28,947 nt of DNA from DATGFK01 sp040007395 (GTDB lineage Bacteria > Chloroflexota > Anaerolineae > Aggregatilineales > UBA2796): the NCBI GenBank assembly GCA_040007395.1, contig JBDTVG010000220.1, positions 1-28,947 of the forward strand, given 5' to 3'. The position numbers and the translations under genes are program-made. Position 1 is the first letter of the stretch, and every line of letters begins with the position of its first letter. Of the stretch, positions 1 to 7,995 are shown one piece after another. The notes below the pieces were generated by a model. It searched no databases and was not told where the DNA came from. It worked only from the letters and a program-made list of their open reading frames with translations.

Positions 1-18
1 TTTTGATCAACAGAAGTT

Positions 19-1029
19 TCAAGTAATCAAATGATACAGTGCGTTGCCATCTAATTCAGGGCGCTTCACGAACTTTTCCTGATAGCGCTTCAAGTCCAGC
101 AGGACTGATTCCTCAATAAGTTTGTCGCCGGGGGTAACGCGATCCAATAACCGGAAGCTATGGTTAACCAACGGCCCATTCACACCAATGCTCAACACGA
201 ACAGATCGCCTTTGCAGATGACGGCGGTATAGGCAAATTTCGGGAAGTCCAGCGGCGCGTCATTGTGAGCGTTGACCAACGTTTCGAGGCGCAGCAGTGC
301 ATCAATCGCGCTATCGGCGGAGTGATACGACGTAACAAGGTTATCGCCCACAATCGCCCGCAGCCGCCCGTTGACCTGCGAGATCGCTTCACGCTGAAAC
401 GCGATCCAGCGCTGGATCACCCGGTTGACCAGATCAATCGGCGCGTTGGTCATAAAGCTGCTCATGCCCAGCAAATCGGTGATCGACAAGTACACGCCAC
501 GCTCGATCCCGCTTAGCGGTTCAGTCACTAGCCGGAAGACACGCACCGGATTTGCCAGCCCTTTGAGCGGAAAATCTCCGACCAGTTCATATTCAAATTC
601 GGCTGACTTGGCAATGTCCTTGACGGTAGAGGTTAGATAGACTTCGTTGGTGGGCACATGTTTTTCCAGCCGTGCCACCACGACAACACCTTCCCCGATC
701 ACGTCATTTTCGGCAATCACCACATCCGTCGTATGCAGCACAACGCGACACCCTTCCAGCCGCAACCCAGAGGGGAGAGTCGGCTGTCCGATAAACGAAT
801 CGACGATCCGTGCCGACGCATAGAGCGCTTCGCTGGCACTGTGGAACGTGACCATGTAGCCATCGCCCGTGAACTTGATGATCGAGCCGCCAAACTCCGC
901 GACGGCTTGACGGATGGGCAGGGTAACATCCTCCATCATTTCGAGCATTTGCTGGCGTGATGACTGCTCCACCATCGGGGTCGATCCTACAATATCGATA
1001 ATCATGACGGTAACGGTTTCAGTCTTCAA
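19..1029 (-). CDS. Tandem class III nucleotidyl cyclase-domain protein
   Basis: Soluble protein of 336 residues with two class III adenylate/guanylate cyclase homology domains. Domain 1 (about 5-165) has the metal-binding Asp pair D12 (IDIVGST) and D56 (FTGDGYM), a Lys at 52 and Asp at 109 at the usual purine-specificity positions, and R120, but Val116 where the transition-state Asn normally lies. Domain 2 (about 178-312) is more divergent: D185 (ITDLLG) and D229 (VGDN) are kept, N289 and R293 are present, while the Lys and specificity Asp positions are A225 and G282. The expected role is cAMP (or cGMP) formation from the intramolecular domain pair, but activity is uncertain because catalytic residues are divided. 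The start is TTG with GGAGG 10 nt upstream; an internal ATG nine codons in lacks such a site. It is transcribed away from the AraC gene. Confidence 0.82.
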   Translation of the reverse strand: MKTETVTVMIIDIVGSTPMVEQSSRQQMLEMMEDVTLPIRQAVAEFGGSIIKFTGDGYMVTFHSASEALYASARIVDSFIGQPTLPSGLRLEGCRVVLHTTDVVIAENDVIGEGVVVVARLEKHVPTNEVYLTSTVKDIAKSAEFEYELVGDFPLKGLANPVRVFRLVTEPLSGIERGVYLSITDLLGMSSFMTNAPIDLVNRVIQRWIAFQREAISQVNGRLRAIVGDNLVTSYHSADSAIDALLRLETLVNAHNDAPLDFPKFAYTAVICKGDLFVLSIGVNGPLVNHSFRLLDRVTPGDKLIEESVLLDLKRYQEKFVKRPELDGNALYHLIT

Positions 1030-1140
1030 AGATTGATAGCCTCCACGTATGAACTTCTAACCGCGCACATTCTCAAAACATGCAGTATAGCGCAGTTCGA
1101 TTTACGCGACTTGGCCCCATGAAGAAGCAGTTTACCTCAC

Positions 1141-1162
1141 CCCAACCCCTCTGGGGATTGGG
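1141..1162. repeat. Hairpin with CCCAACCCC/GGGGATTGGG arms
   Basis: CCCAACCCC (1141-1149) pairs with GGGGATTGGG (1153-1162) leaving one bulged A and a TCT loop. It lies in the 250-nt gap between the divergent cyclase and AraC genes, 119 nt before the AraC start. The preceding TCACCCCAACCCCT wording resembles dispersed short repeats seen in many bacterial genomes (from memory). It could also be an operator or an RNA hairpin in the AraC leader. No clear promoter was found in the rest of this gap. Confidence 0.4.
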
Positions 1163-1280
1163 ATATAAGGTATATAAATCTTTAAGAAATAGAGAATGTG
1201 TAAGATGCTCAAAATTTACAATTTTTCGGGTTCAGAATCCTATAGAATGGGGCATACTGAGAATAAAGGCTATATTTTTC

Positions 1281-2096
1281 ATGAGTCTGCGTTATTTCAT
1301 ACCTCAATCATCGTTGCATCCGCATGTGCGGTCTTTCGCCATTCTTGAGGAACCGCAAACTGTTTTCAACAAACGCATCATTTTTCCCGATTCCCATCCT
1401 GCGCTACTCATTAACCTAGGTGCGCCTTTTATGTGGGAGATGGAGAGCGGGACTGAAGTTGAGCTACCTCGCGCTTTCTTTATTGGCGTACAAACTAAGC
1501 CGCTGAAATTGCGGGCAACAGGCCCCTGCCACACGATTGGTCTCAATGTGGCAGCTTGGGGAACCCGTTTCTTGGTCGATGAGCAAGCCGATCTCGAACG
1601 GTTGCCGATTATTCCGCTTGGTGGCGCTTGGCGAGACTTGACCCAGCTGCTTGAAACAACGTCCCATCAACGCGACGACATCGAAGCCCTCGCTGTCCTG
1701 CAACAGTTCGTGGGTGATTTGTACCGCCGCACTCACCTCGATGCCAGCATCATCCGCGCCGCTGTAGAACTGCTTGCTACGACCAATGGAGGTTGCAGCC
1801 TAAGCGAGATTGCCACGCACTGTTATCTTTCCCCCAGTCAGCTTGCGCGACACTCCAAATATTTCACTGGGCAAGCGCCAAAAACGTTGGCACGGTTGAT
1901 CCGCTTCGATGCGACCTGTGCGGGGTTGCTGAATGATCCAGCCTGCCGCTTAACCGATCTCGCGCACGAGTTCGGCTATGTGGATCAAGCCCACTTCGTC
2001 CACGAATTCAAGGCATTTGCCGCTTGTACACCACGCGAAGCGCGAACTTACGTGCGTCAACTCGCGGAAGATGCTCAATTTCTACAATTTTCCTGA
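1281..2096 (+). CDS. AraC-family transcriptional regulator (DUF6597-like sensor)
   Basis: Predicted DNA-binding regulator of 271 residues. The C-terminal part carries the two helix-turn-helix motifs of the AraC/XylS family: the first around residues 174-195 (LSEIATHCYLSPSQLAR), the second around 224-245, including the family hallmark FGYVDQAHF (231-239) and a following F...TP motif. The N-terminal 150 residues resemble the DUF6597-type ligand domain often found in such regulators. The frame is open back to 1080, but the homologous part begins at the ATG at 1281 (MSLRYF), preceded by AAAGG 11 nt upstream, so the upstream 67 codons are not counted. The MFS gene follows after 51 nt, and a regulator controlling its adjacent exporter is the likely arrangement; the inducer is unknown. 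Confidence 0.85.
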   Translation: MSLRYFIPQSSLHPHVRSFAILEEPQTVFNKRIIFPDSHPALLINLGAPFMWEMESGTEVELPRAFFIGVQTKPLKLRATGPCHTIGLNVAAWGTRFLVDEQADLERLPIIPLGGAWRDLTQLLETTSHQRDDIEALAVLQQFVGDLYRRTHLDASIIRAAVELLATTNGGCSLSEIATHCYLSPSQLARHSKYFTGQAPKTLARLIRFDATCAGLLNDPACRLTDLAHEFGYVDQAHFVHEFKAFAACTPREARTYVRQLAEDAQFLQFS

Positions 2097-2147
2097 CGCT
2101 GTTTTCTCTACAATCCATGTGTTTTCAAGCGATGAAAGGCAAAATAC

Positions 2148-3404
2148 ATGGATACGCAAACGCAATCCGCCGCTCCCAATCGGAAGGCCATGATCTTCGT
2201 CATCGTGGCGGTGATCCTTAACACGATGGGTCTCACCCTCATTTTCCCGGTAGCCCCGTTCCTAGTAACACGCTATGTCAGCGATCCAGCAATCATTGGT
2301 CTGACCGTGGGTTGGCTAGGCTCCATTTACGCGATTTGTCAGTTTATCGCCGCACCCGGCCTCGGTGCGCTCAGCGATCGCTTCGGACGGCGACCACTAT
2401 TGTTGTTGTGTTTGTTAGGGTCAGCCTTCGGCTACCTGCTGTTGGGTACCGGTGGTGCATTATGGGTACTCTTCCTAGGACGTGCTATTGATGGGATAAC
2501 AGGTGCGAACACCAGCATCCTCATCGCCTACATTACCGACATCGTACCGTCCGAGGAGCGTGGTAAGTATTTCGGTATGATCGGAGCCATCGGCGCGGTG
2601 AGCATTGTTCTAGGCCCAGCAGCGGGCGGCTTAATCGCAAAACTTGGTTATGAAGTACCGTTTCTTGTTGCCGGAGGGATCGCTTTCATCAATGTTATCT
2701 TCGGGTTTTGGTTCATGCCGGAAAGTCTGACGAAAGCGCGGCGTAACCCCTTCATTAGTGTGGCACAGTTGAATCCCTTACATACATTGAGAGAGGTATT
2801 TTCCCTGTCTCAACTTCGCTGGCTGTTGGTTGCTACCTTTTTCTATACGTTGGCTACCGCCATTATTCCGTCTAATATCGGTTTGTTCACGAGGGACAGG
2901 CTGAATTGGGATGCAGATTCGGTAGGCGCACTTTTCTCGGTTTTTGGGGTAGTTACTATTCTGGTACAGGGCTTACTGCTCCAATGGCTGCTCAAACGCC
3001 GCAACGGAGCACAAGTGACCATCGGTGGCTTATATTTCACTATTGTTGCCTTTTTGATGGTTGTACTCGTCTCAGTGATGGGTTCTTCTGCCCTCCTATA
3101 TATAGGGATTGTCCTGTTTGGTATCGGTGATGGGTTAACCAGCCCTGCTCTGCTTGAACTGGTCACTGATGCTACGGACGAGCGTTCTCAAGGAAAAGTA
3201 CAAGGGGGCAGTCAGTCTGTGCAATCGCTGGCAAATATCATTGGCCCGCTGCTGGCTGGCGAACTCTACGATCGGCTGAGTCACGCTTCGCCTTATATTG
3301 GTGGGGGTGTCATTGTTATAGTGGCGCTTGGAGCTATCTTAGTGGTTCTTCCGAGGTTGAGCCGACCCGCCATCCCATCAATTAACGAAAATACATCACC
3401 CTGA
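2148..3404 (+). CDS. MFS transporter, TetA/DHA1-like
   Basis: Inner-membrane transporter of 418 residues with about 12 hydrophobic segments. Between segments 2 and 3 it carries MFS motif A (GALSDRFGRRPLLL), and segment 5 holds the antiporter motif C (GAIGAVSIVLGPAAGG), which in the DHA1 drug:H+ antiporter group marks export. RAIDGITGAN in segment 4 also matches TetA-type proteins. The ATG has AAAGG 9 nt upstream and sits 51 nt after the AraC gene, so co-transcription is likely. Substrate cannot be told from sequence; a tetracycline-like or other drug/metabolite efflux role is only an inference from the family. Confidence 0.85.
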   Translation: MDTQTQSAAPNRKAMIFVIVAVILNTMGLTLIFPVAPFLVTRYVSDPAIIGLTVGWLGSIYAICQFIAAPGLGALSDRFGRRPLLLLCLLGSAFGYLLLGTGGALWVLFLGRAIDGITGANTSILIAYITDIVPSEERGKYFGMIGAIGAVSIVLGPAAGGLIAKLGYEVPFLVAGGIAFINVIFGFWFMPESLTKARRNPFISVAQLNPLHTLREVFSLSQLRWLLVATFFYTLATAIIPSNIGLFTRDRLNWDADSVGALFSVFGVVTILVQGLLLQWLLKRRNGAQVTIGGLYFTIVAFLMVVLVSVMGSSALLYIGIVLFGIGDGLTSPALLELVTDATDERSQGKVQGGSQSVQSLANIIGPLLAGELYDRLSHASPYIGGGVIVIVALGAILVVLPRLSRPAIPSINENTSP

Positions 3405-3497
3405 ATGAATAGTCGCTGTGCGCAGCGGAGAACTATGAAATTTCAATGTGGTCATTATTGCAAGTGAGCGATTTTGCAGCGTTCACACTAGGATGGA

Positions 3498-3526
3498 TTG
3501 CCAAAATAGCCTAAGGCTACTATAGT
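3498..3526 (+). promoter_or_regulatory. Promoter of the TIR-STAND gene with dyad in the spacer
   Basis: TTGCCA (3498-3503, -35, 5 of 6) and TATAGT (3521-3526, -10, 5 of 6) are separated by exactly 17 nt. The spacer contains the perfect inverted repeat TAGCCT-A-AGGCTA (3507-3519), and a further TAGCCT half-site occurs at 3535-3540, just past the expected transcription start near 3533. A dyad inside the spacer is a typical position for a repressor or a MerR-like activator. The bound protein is unknown. Confidence 0.6.
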
Positions 3527-3559
3527 TCCTTGCGTAGCCTGTACTGCAAGGATGTGGTT

Positions 3560-6500
3560 ATGGTCGATGTCTCGGTCACACAGCCTGTATTCATCTCGTA
3601 TTCACGCGCCGATCAGGCGTTTATCTCGCGCCTAATCGACGATTTGCAAGCCAGAGGGGTTCGTGTCTGGATCGACCAAAGCGGTTTGGAACCGGGTACG
3701 CCAGACTGGGAAGATGCGCTGCGCGAAGCGATCCGGGCTTCACGCGCCCTGCTGCTGATCGCCTCTCCGAATTCGCGCAAGTCACGCTATGTCAAAGATG
3801 AGATCCGCATTGCTGAGATGTACCAGCGTCCGGTGTACCCGGTCTGGGCAAGTGGTGAGCAATGGATGGAGTCGATTCCGATGGGGTGGGGCGGAACTCA
3901 AGCGATTGATGCCCGCGAGGCGCGTTATGCCGACGCATTGACCCGCATTGTACAGACCCTCAGCAATATTGCACCAGCCGCTAGTAAGCCGATTGCGCCC
4001 GCGCCAATCGCGCAGGACTGGATACCGCGCAACCCCTACAAAGGCTTGCGAGCTTTCCAAGATTCCGATAGCGGCGACTTTTTCGGGCGAAATCGGCTAA
4101 TCGATACACTGCTTGAAGCGCTTGCTGCACAAAAAGGTAACACCCCGCGCTTTCTAGCGGTGGTTGGCTCCAGCGGATCAGGCAAATCGAGCGTGGTCAT
4201 GGCGGGACTGCTGCCCCGTTTACTGCGCGAAACAAGCGGTTATCTTTATCTGGGACGCATGGTTCCCGATGTTCACCCGCTAGAAAGCCTGACCGAAATA
4301 TTGAAGGAGTCGTTTCCGGCGGAAGGATTGCGTACCATCCGCGACGATCTGGACGATTCGGCACGCGGCTTACATTTGCGAACCCGCTTGTTGACGCGCC
4401 AAACGGGCGGCAAGGCGATTCTGTTCATTGACCAGTTTGAGGAAGTATTTACCCAAACAGCCCTCGAAGCCGAACGCCAGCAATTTATCGACCTGCTGGT
4501 CACGGCGGCGACTGAGCCAGAGGGTTCGACGGTCGTGATCATCACGCTGCGTGCCGACTTCTATGATCGGCCTATGAACTACCCTGAATTGTGGCAGTTG
4601 ATCGAGGCGTACAGTAAGTTTGTCGTGCCGATGGATGTTGAGGAACTGCGGGCGGCTATCGAAAAACCCACCGCGCTGCCCGATGTGCAGATCCAGTTCG
4701 AGGGCGATCTGGTCGGCGATCTGCTGTTTGAGGTACGCGGCGAGGCGGGTGCGCTGCCGCTGCTGCAATTCACGCTCGATCAGCTTTTTCAGCGGCGCAG
4801 CGGACATCTGCTGACCTATGCGGCCTATCGAGAGATTGGCGGCGTTAGGGGCGCGTTGGCGAAACACGCTGAGGAAACCTACGCGGCTTTGCCCTCCGAC
4901 GAACATCGGCGGCTGACACGGGCATTATTCCTACGCCTCATCGAACCGGGCGCGACGGAACAGGATACCACGCGCCGCCGCGCCGCGTTATCCGAGTTGA
5001 CGCTGCCCGATCCGACGCAATCTAAGATTATTCGCGAATGCGCCGATAGGTTTGTCGCGGCGCGGCTGCTGACAACCGATCAGATTGCGGATACCGTGAC
5101 GATTGAGGTTAGCCACGAAGCGCTGATCCGTGAATGGGCGTTGTTGGCGGAGTGGCTGCACGACGCACGCAACGACATCATGATCCAGCAGAATGTCAGT
5201 GAGGACGCGGCGGCATGGGTCGCACGTGGCAGAAAGCCCCACGATGACGGTCTGTATCGCGGCGCGGTGCTCGAAGAAAAGCAGGCATGGGCGGCTCGCA
5301 ATGTGCCAAGCGCTGACGAGATGGCCTTCATTGAGACATCAGCAACCGCTGAAGCCGAACGCCGCCGCCAAGACGCGATCATCGCTCGCCGGGTGCAAAA
5401 TCTAGGCCGCGCTACCATATTAGCCGCACTGGTTGGAGTGGTCGTAGTGGTGCTGCTCGGCTTTTCGATCAACCACACGTTTATCGAAGCCGACCTGCTG
5501 ACCAAAGCTGCCGTAATTTTGGCACAGGGTAACGCCCAGATGGATAAACTTGAGCGAACGCTGACTCCCGTTCCGCTTACCCTGACTCCTGTACAGCAAA
5601 CACTCCAAGCCGCCCAGATTAATGCCGCCAATGTCAACGCTACGCTTACCCCAATCCCAGTAACCTTGACTGCCATTGCTCAACAGATTGCAGCGGGCAA
5701 TGCTCAGATCGAGTCGCTGCGGCTGGCAGCGCAAGCCAACACGCTCCTTACTGACCCTAGTGGCAATACAGATGCAGCGGCGCTGCTTGCGATTCGTGCG
5801 TTAAAAACCAGTTATACCGCACAGGCCGATGCAGCGCTGGTTCAGGCTCTCAATAGCAGCACGACCCGTCAGATATTTCGTGGGCATACGGATGCGGCAG
5901 TCAGCGTTGTCTTCTCACCCGACGGCAAGCAAGTGTTAACCGGCAGCCGAGACAATACAGCGCAATTGTGGGACGCAATGACTGGGCAATCGCTACGCAC
6001 CTTTACTGGACATACAGGCTGGGTATCAAGTGCGGCGTTTTCACCCGATGGTAAGCAAGTGCTAACAGCCAGCTTCGACAAGACGGCAAGGCTGTGGGAT
6101 ATTACGAACGGTCAAGTGCTGCGTACTTTCAGCGGACATCAACAGGCTGTGCAAAGTGCAGTCTTCTCGCCAGACGGCAAAACGATACTAACCGCCAGTG
6201 ATGATACAACGGCGCGGTTGTGGGATGTCGCAAGCGGGCAAGTGCTGCAAACCTTCAGTGGACATCAGAGTACAGTAGAAAGTGCCACCTTTTCACCAGA
6301 TGGCAAAACGATCCTCACGGCCAGCGATGATCAAACTGTGCGCTTGTGGGATGTAGTTAGCGGAGAAATGCTGCACATTTTCAGCGGACACGCGGATAAA
6401 GTCTATAGTGCCGTGTTCTCACCGGATGGCAAAACGATCCTCACCGCCAGCGCCGATCACACGGTGCGACGATGGGATGTCGCTAGCGGGCAAGTGCTAC

Positions 6501-7981
6501 ATATTTTTAGCGGACATACCGATGTTGTCTTGAAAGCAGTATTTTCGCCAGATGGCACAACTATCTTAAGCGGTAGTTGGGATGACACAGCACGGCTGTG
6601 GAACGTCGCCACTGGGCAAACCCTTCGCATTCTCAGCGGACACACAGGTTGGGTCTATGATGTGGCTTTTTCGCCGGATGGGAAACAGATACTGACCGCC
6701 AGTGATGATAAGACTACTCGGCTATGGAACGCAAACGGTGGCAATTTGCCGCCCTCTTTTTCTGGACACACGAAACCTATCATGAGTGCGGTAATTTCAC
6801 CAGATGGCAAGCATGTGCTAACTGCCAGCAGCGACAACACAGCGCGGCTGTGGGATATATCTAGTGGACAAGTGCTGCGTATCTTTGCCGGACATACAGA
6901 CATCGTCTACAGTGCGGCTTTTTCTCCCGATGGAAAAACGATAGTAACCGCTAGTGCTGACGAGACAGCGCGGTTATGGGACATTGCTACTGGACAAACT
7001 GTGCAGACCTTCAGCGGGCAAACCAACGCCGTCGTCGGTGCAGTATTCTCGCCAGATGGTAAAACAGCGCTCACAGCTAATGCTGACGGGACAGCGCAAC
7101 TATGGGATATTGCCACTGGCAAAGCCCTGCAAACCTTTACGGGGCATGAGGATGCTGTAAACAGTGCAGCGTTCTCACCAGATGGCAAGGAGATTATTAC
7201 AGCTAGCAGCGACGATACAGCGCGGCTATGGGATGTCGCTACCGGAAAGATGCTCTACACCTTTGATCAGACAAATAATGTGACGAGTGTCAGTTCCATC
7301 CCGATTGTGACCAGCGCTAGTTTCTCTCCAGATGGCAAAACAATACTTATCAGCAACCGGGATGGCACTGTGCAGCTTTGGGATGTAAACAGTAAGGACA
7401 TTCTTCAAACTTTTAGCGGGCATACGGATGCCGTTGTAGATGCAATCTTCTCACCCGACGGTAAAACGATATTGACGACTAGCGAGGATCAAACGGTGCG
7501 TTTGTGGGATATAGCGAGCGGACAAACCCTGCGTATTTTCAGTGAGCAGACGAATGATTCTGTACCGAGGGCTGCTTTTTCACCAGACGGCAAGCAGATA
7601 CTTACAACTGGAAAGGACAATTCAGCCCACCTATGGGATGCCAGCTACCATGATTTTATCGCCTACGCCTGCGCCCATGTTTTTCGCGATTTCACCGATA
7701 ATGAACGGCAGCAGTTCGGAATCAACGACGGTGAACCGACCTGTCCACAGTTTGCCACGACTGATTTTCCGCTGACCACTCCTATGCCGCCAACAACGAC
7801 ACCGATCCCGAATCTGACAATACCCGCGTGGACACCTATCGCGTCACCAACCCTTGCGCCGACTGTTACGCCAGCGCCAACATTGACACCGACAGCCACC
7901 GCGACCTATCCCGGCGTGCTGTTAACTTTCACAGCATCGCCAACGATTACACCAAGCGAGGCCGCCACGACGAATCCGTAG
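3560..7981 (+). CDS. TIR - STAND NTPase - membrane helix - 14x WD40 receptor
   Basis: Protein of 1473 residues. TIR domain about 9-135 (VFISYSRADQAF; acidic residue E81 in SRYVKDEI at the NADase Glu position, with Tyr in place of the usual Trp). A STAND P-loop NTPase (nSTAND1-like) follows: NPYKGLRAF entry motif near 158, FFGRNRLI, Walker A GSSGSGKS (203-210), Walker B ILFIDQFEE (287-295). Arg-rich RRVQNLGR precedes one hydrophobic helix (about 619-638), so by the positive-inside rule the N-terminal half is cytoplasmic. A Thr/Pro-containing linker leads to 14 WD40 repeats of about 42 residues (772-1365), enough for two seven-bladed propellers, then a Thr/Pro-rich tail. Expected role: ligand-gated STAND receptor with an NAD-cleaving or signalling TIR effector, possibly immune. 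Start: ATG 3560 with AAGGA 7 nt upstream; an in-frame TTG at 3530 lies at or before the predicted transcription start. Confidence 0.9.
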   Translation: MVDVSVTQPVFISYSRADQAFISRLIDDLQARGVRVWIDQSGLEPGTPDWEDALREAIRASRALLLIASPNSRKSRYVKDEIRIAEMYQRPVYPVWASGEQWMESIPMGWGGTQAIDAREARYADALTRIVQTLSNIAPAASKPIAPAPIAQDWIPRNPYKGLRAFQDSDSGDFFGRNRLIDTLLEALAAQKGNTPRFLAVVGSSGSGKSSVVMAGLLPRLLRETSGYLYLGRMVPDVHPLESLTEILKESFPAEGLRTIRDDLDDSARGLHLRTRLLTRQTGGKAILFIDQFEEVFTQTALEAERQQFIDLLVTAATEPEGSTVVIITLRADFYDRPMNYPELWQLIEAYSKFVVPMDVEELRAAIEKPTALPDVQIQFEGDLVGDLLFEVRGEAGALPLLQFTLDQLFQRRSGHLLTYAAYREIGGVRGALAKHAEETYAALPSDEHRRLTRALFLRLIEPGATEQDTTRRRAALSELTLPDPTQSKIIRECADRFVAARLLTTDQIADTVTIEVSHEALIREWALLAEWLHDARNDIMIQQNVSEDAAAWVARGRKPHDDGLYRGAVLEEKQAWAARNVPSADEMAFIETSATAEAERRRQDAIIARRVQNLGRATILAALVGVVVVVLLGFSINHTFIEADLLTKAAVILAQGNAQMDKLERTLTPVPLTLTPVQQTLQAAQINAANVNATLTPIPVTLTAIAQQIAAGNAQIESLRLAAQANTLLTDPSGNTDAAALLAIRALKTSYTAQADAALVQALNSSTTRQIFRGHTDAAVSVVFSPDGKQVLTGSRDNTAQLWDAMTGQSLRTFTGHTGWVSSAAFSPDGKQVLTASFDKTARLWDITNGQVLRTFSGHQQAVQSAVFSPDGKTILTASDDTTARLWDVASGQVLQTFSGHQSTVESATFSPDGKTILTASDDQTVRLWDVVSGEMLHIFSGHADKVYSAVFSPDGKTILTASADHTVRRWDVASGQVLHIFSGHTDVVLKAVFSPDGTTILSGSWDDTARLWNVATGQTLRILSGHTGWVYDVAFSPDGKQILTASDDKTTRLWNANGGNLPPSFSGHTKPIMSAVISPDGKHVLTASSDNTARLWDISSGQVLRIFAGHTDIVYSAAFSPDGKTIVTASADETARLWDIATGQTVQTFSGQTNAVVGAVFSPDGKTALTANADGTAQLWDIATGKALQTFTGHEDAVNSAAFSPDGKEIITASSDDTARLWDVATGKMLYTFDQTNNVTSVSSIPIVTSASFSPDGKTILISNRDGTVQLWDVNSKDILQTFSGHTDAVVDAIFSPDGKTILTTSEDQTVRLWDIASGQTLRIFSEQTNDSVPRAAFSPDGKQILTTGKDNSAHLWDASYHDFIAYACAHVFRDFTDNERQQFGINDGEPTCPQFATTDFPLTTPMPPTTTPIPNLTIPAWTPIASPTLAPTVTPAPTLTPTATATYPGVLLTFTASPTITPSEAATTNP
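5873..7653 (+). repeat. Fourteen WD40 repeat units within the receptor gene
   Basis: Units of about 126 nt, each coding for the pattern GH-x-VFSPDGK-x-TASxDxTARLWDxxxGQ. I count 14: GH is intact in most, altered to GQ in unit 10 and lost in units 12 and 14; unit 12 has an insertion of about 8 codons. Synonymous differences between units are plentiful, so this is an old coding repeat and not a fresh minisatellite. Confidence 0.9.
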
Positions 7982-7995
7982 CGTGTGAAACGCTA
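7979..7995. terminator. Short hairpin joining two convergent stop codons
   Basis: TAGCGT (7979-7984) and ACGCTA (7990-7995) pair around a GTGAA loop. The left arm begins with the TAG stop of the receptor gene and the right arm ends with the TAG stop (on the other strand) of the 153-residue gene. No T-tract follows, so termination efficiency is doubtful. Confidence 0.35.

Noticed and set aside
1080..1280. 67-codon upstream extension of the AraC gene
   Set aside because: It runs through AT-rich, hairpin-containing intergenic DNA with no family similarity; ATG 1281 begins the homologous part.
3530..3559. TTG start extending the TIR receptor by 10 codons
   Set aside because: It lies just upstream of the predicted transcription start (about 3533) and has no ribosome site, while ATG 3560 has AAGGA at 7 nt.
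5873..7653. Regular repeats considered as a CRISPR array or minisatellite
   Set aside because: Period is about 126 nt, the frame is continuous and every unit translates as WD40; there are no spacers.
3560..7981. Claim of a full multi-gene anti-phage system around the TIR receptor
   Set aside because: Neighbouring genes (MFS exporter, unknown protein, isomerase) show no defence signature; only the single receptor supports this idea.
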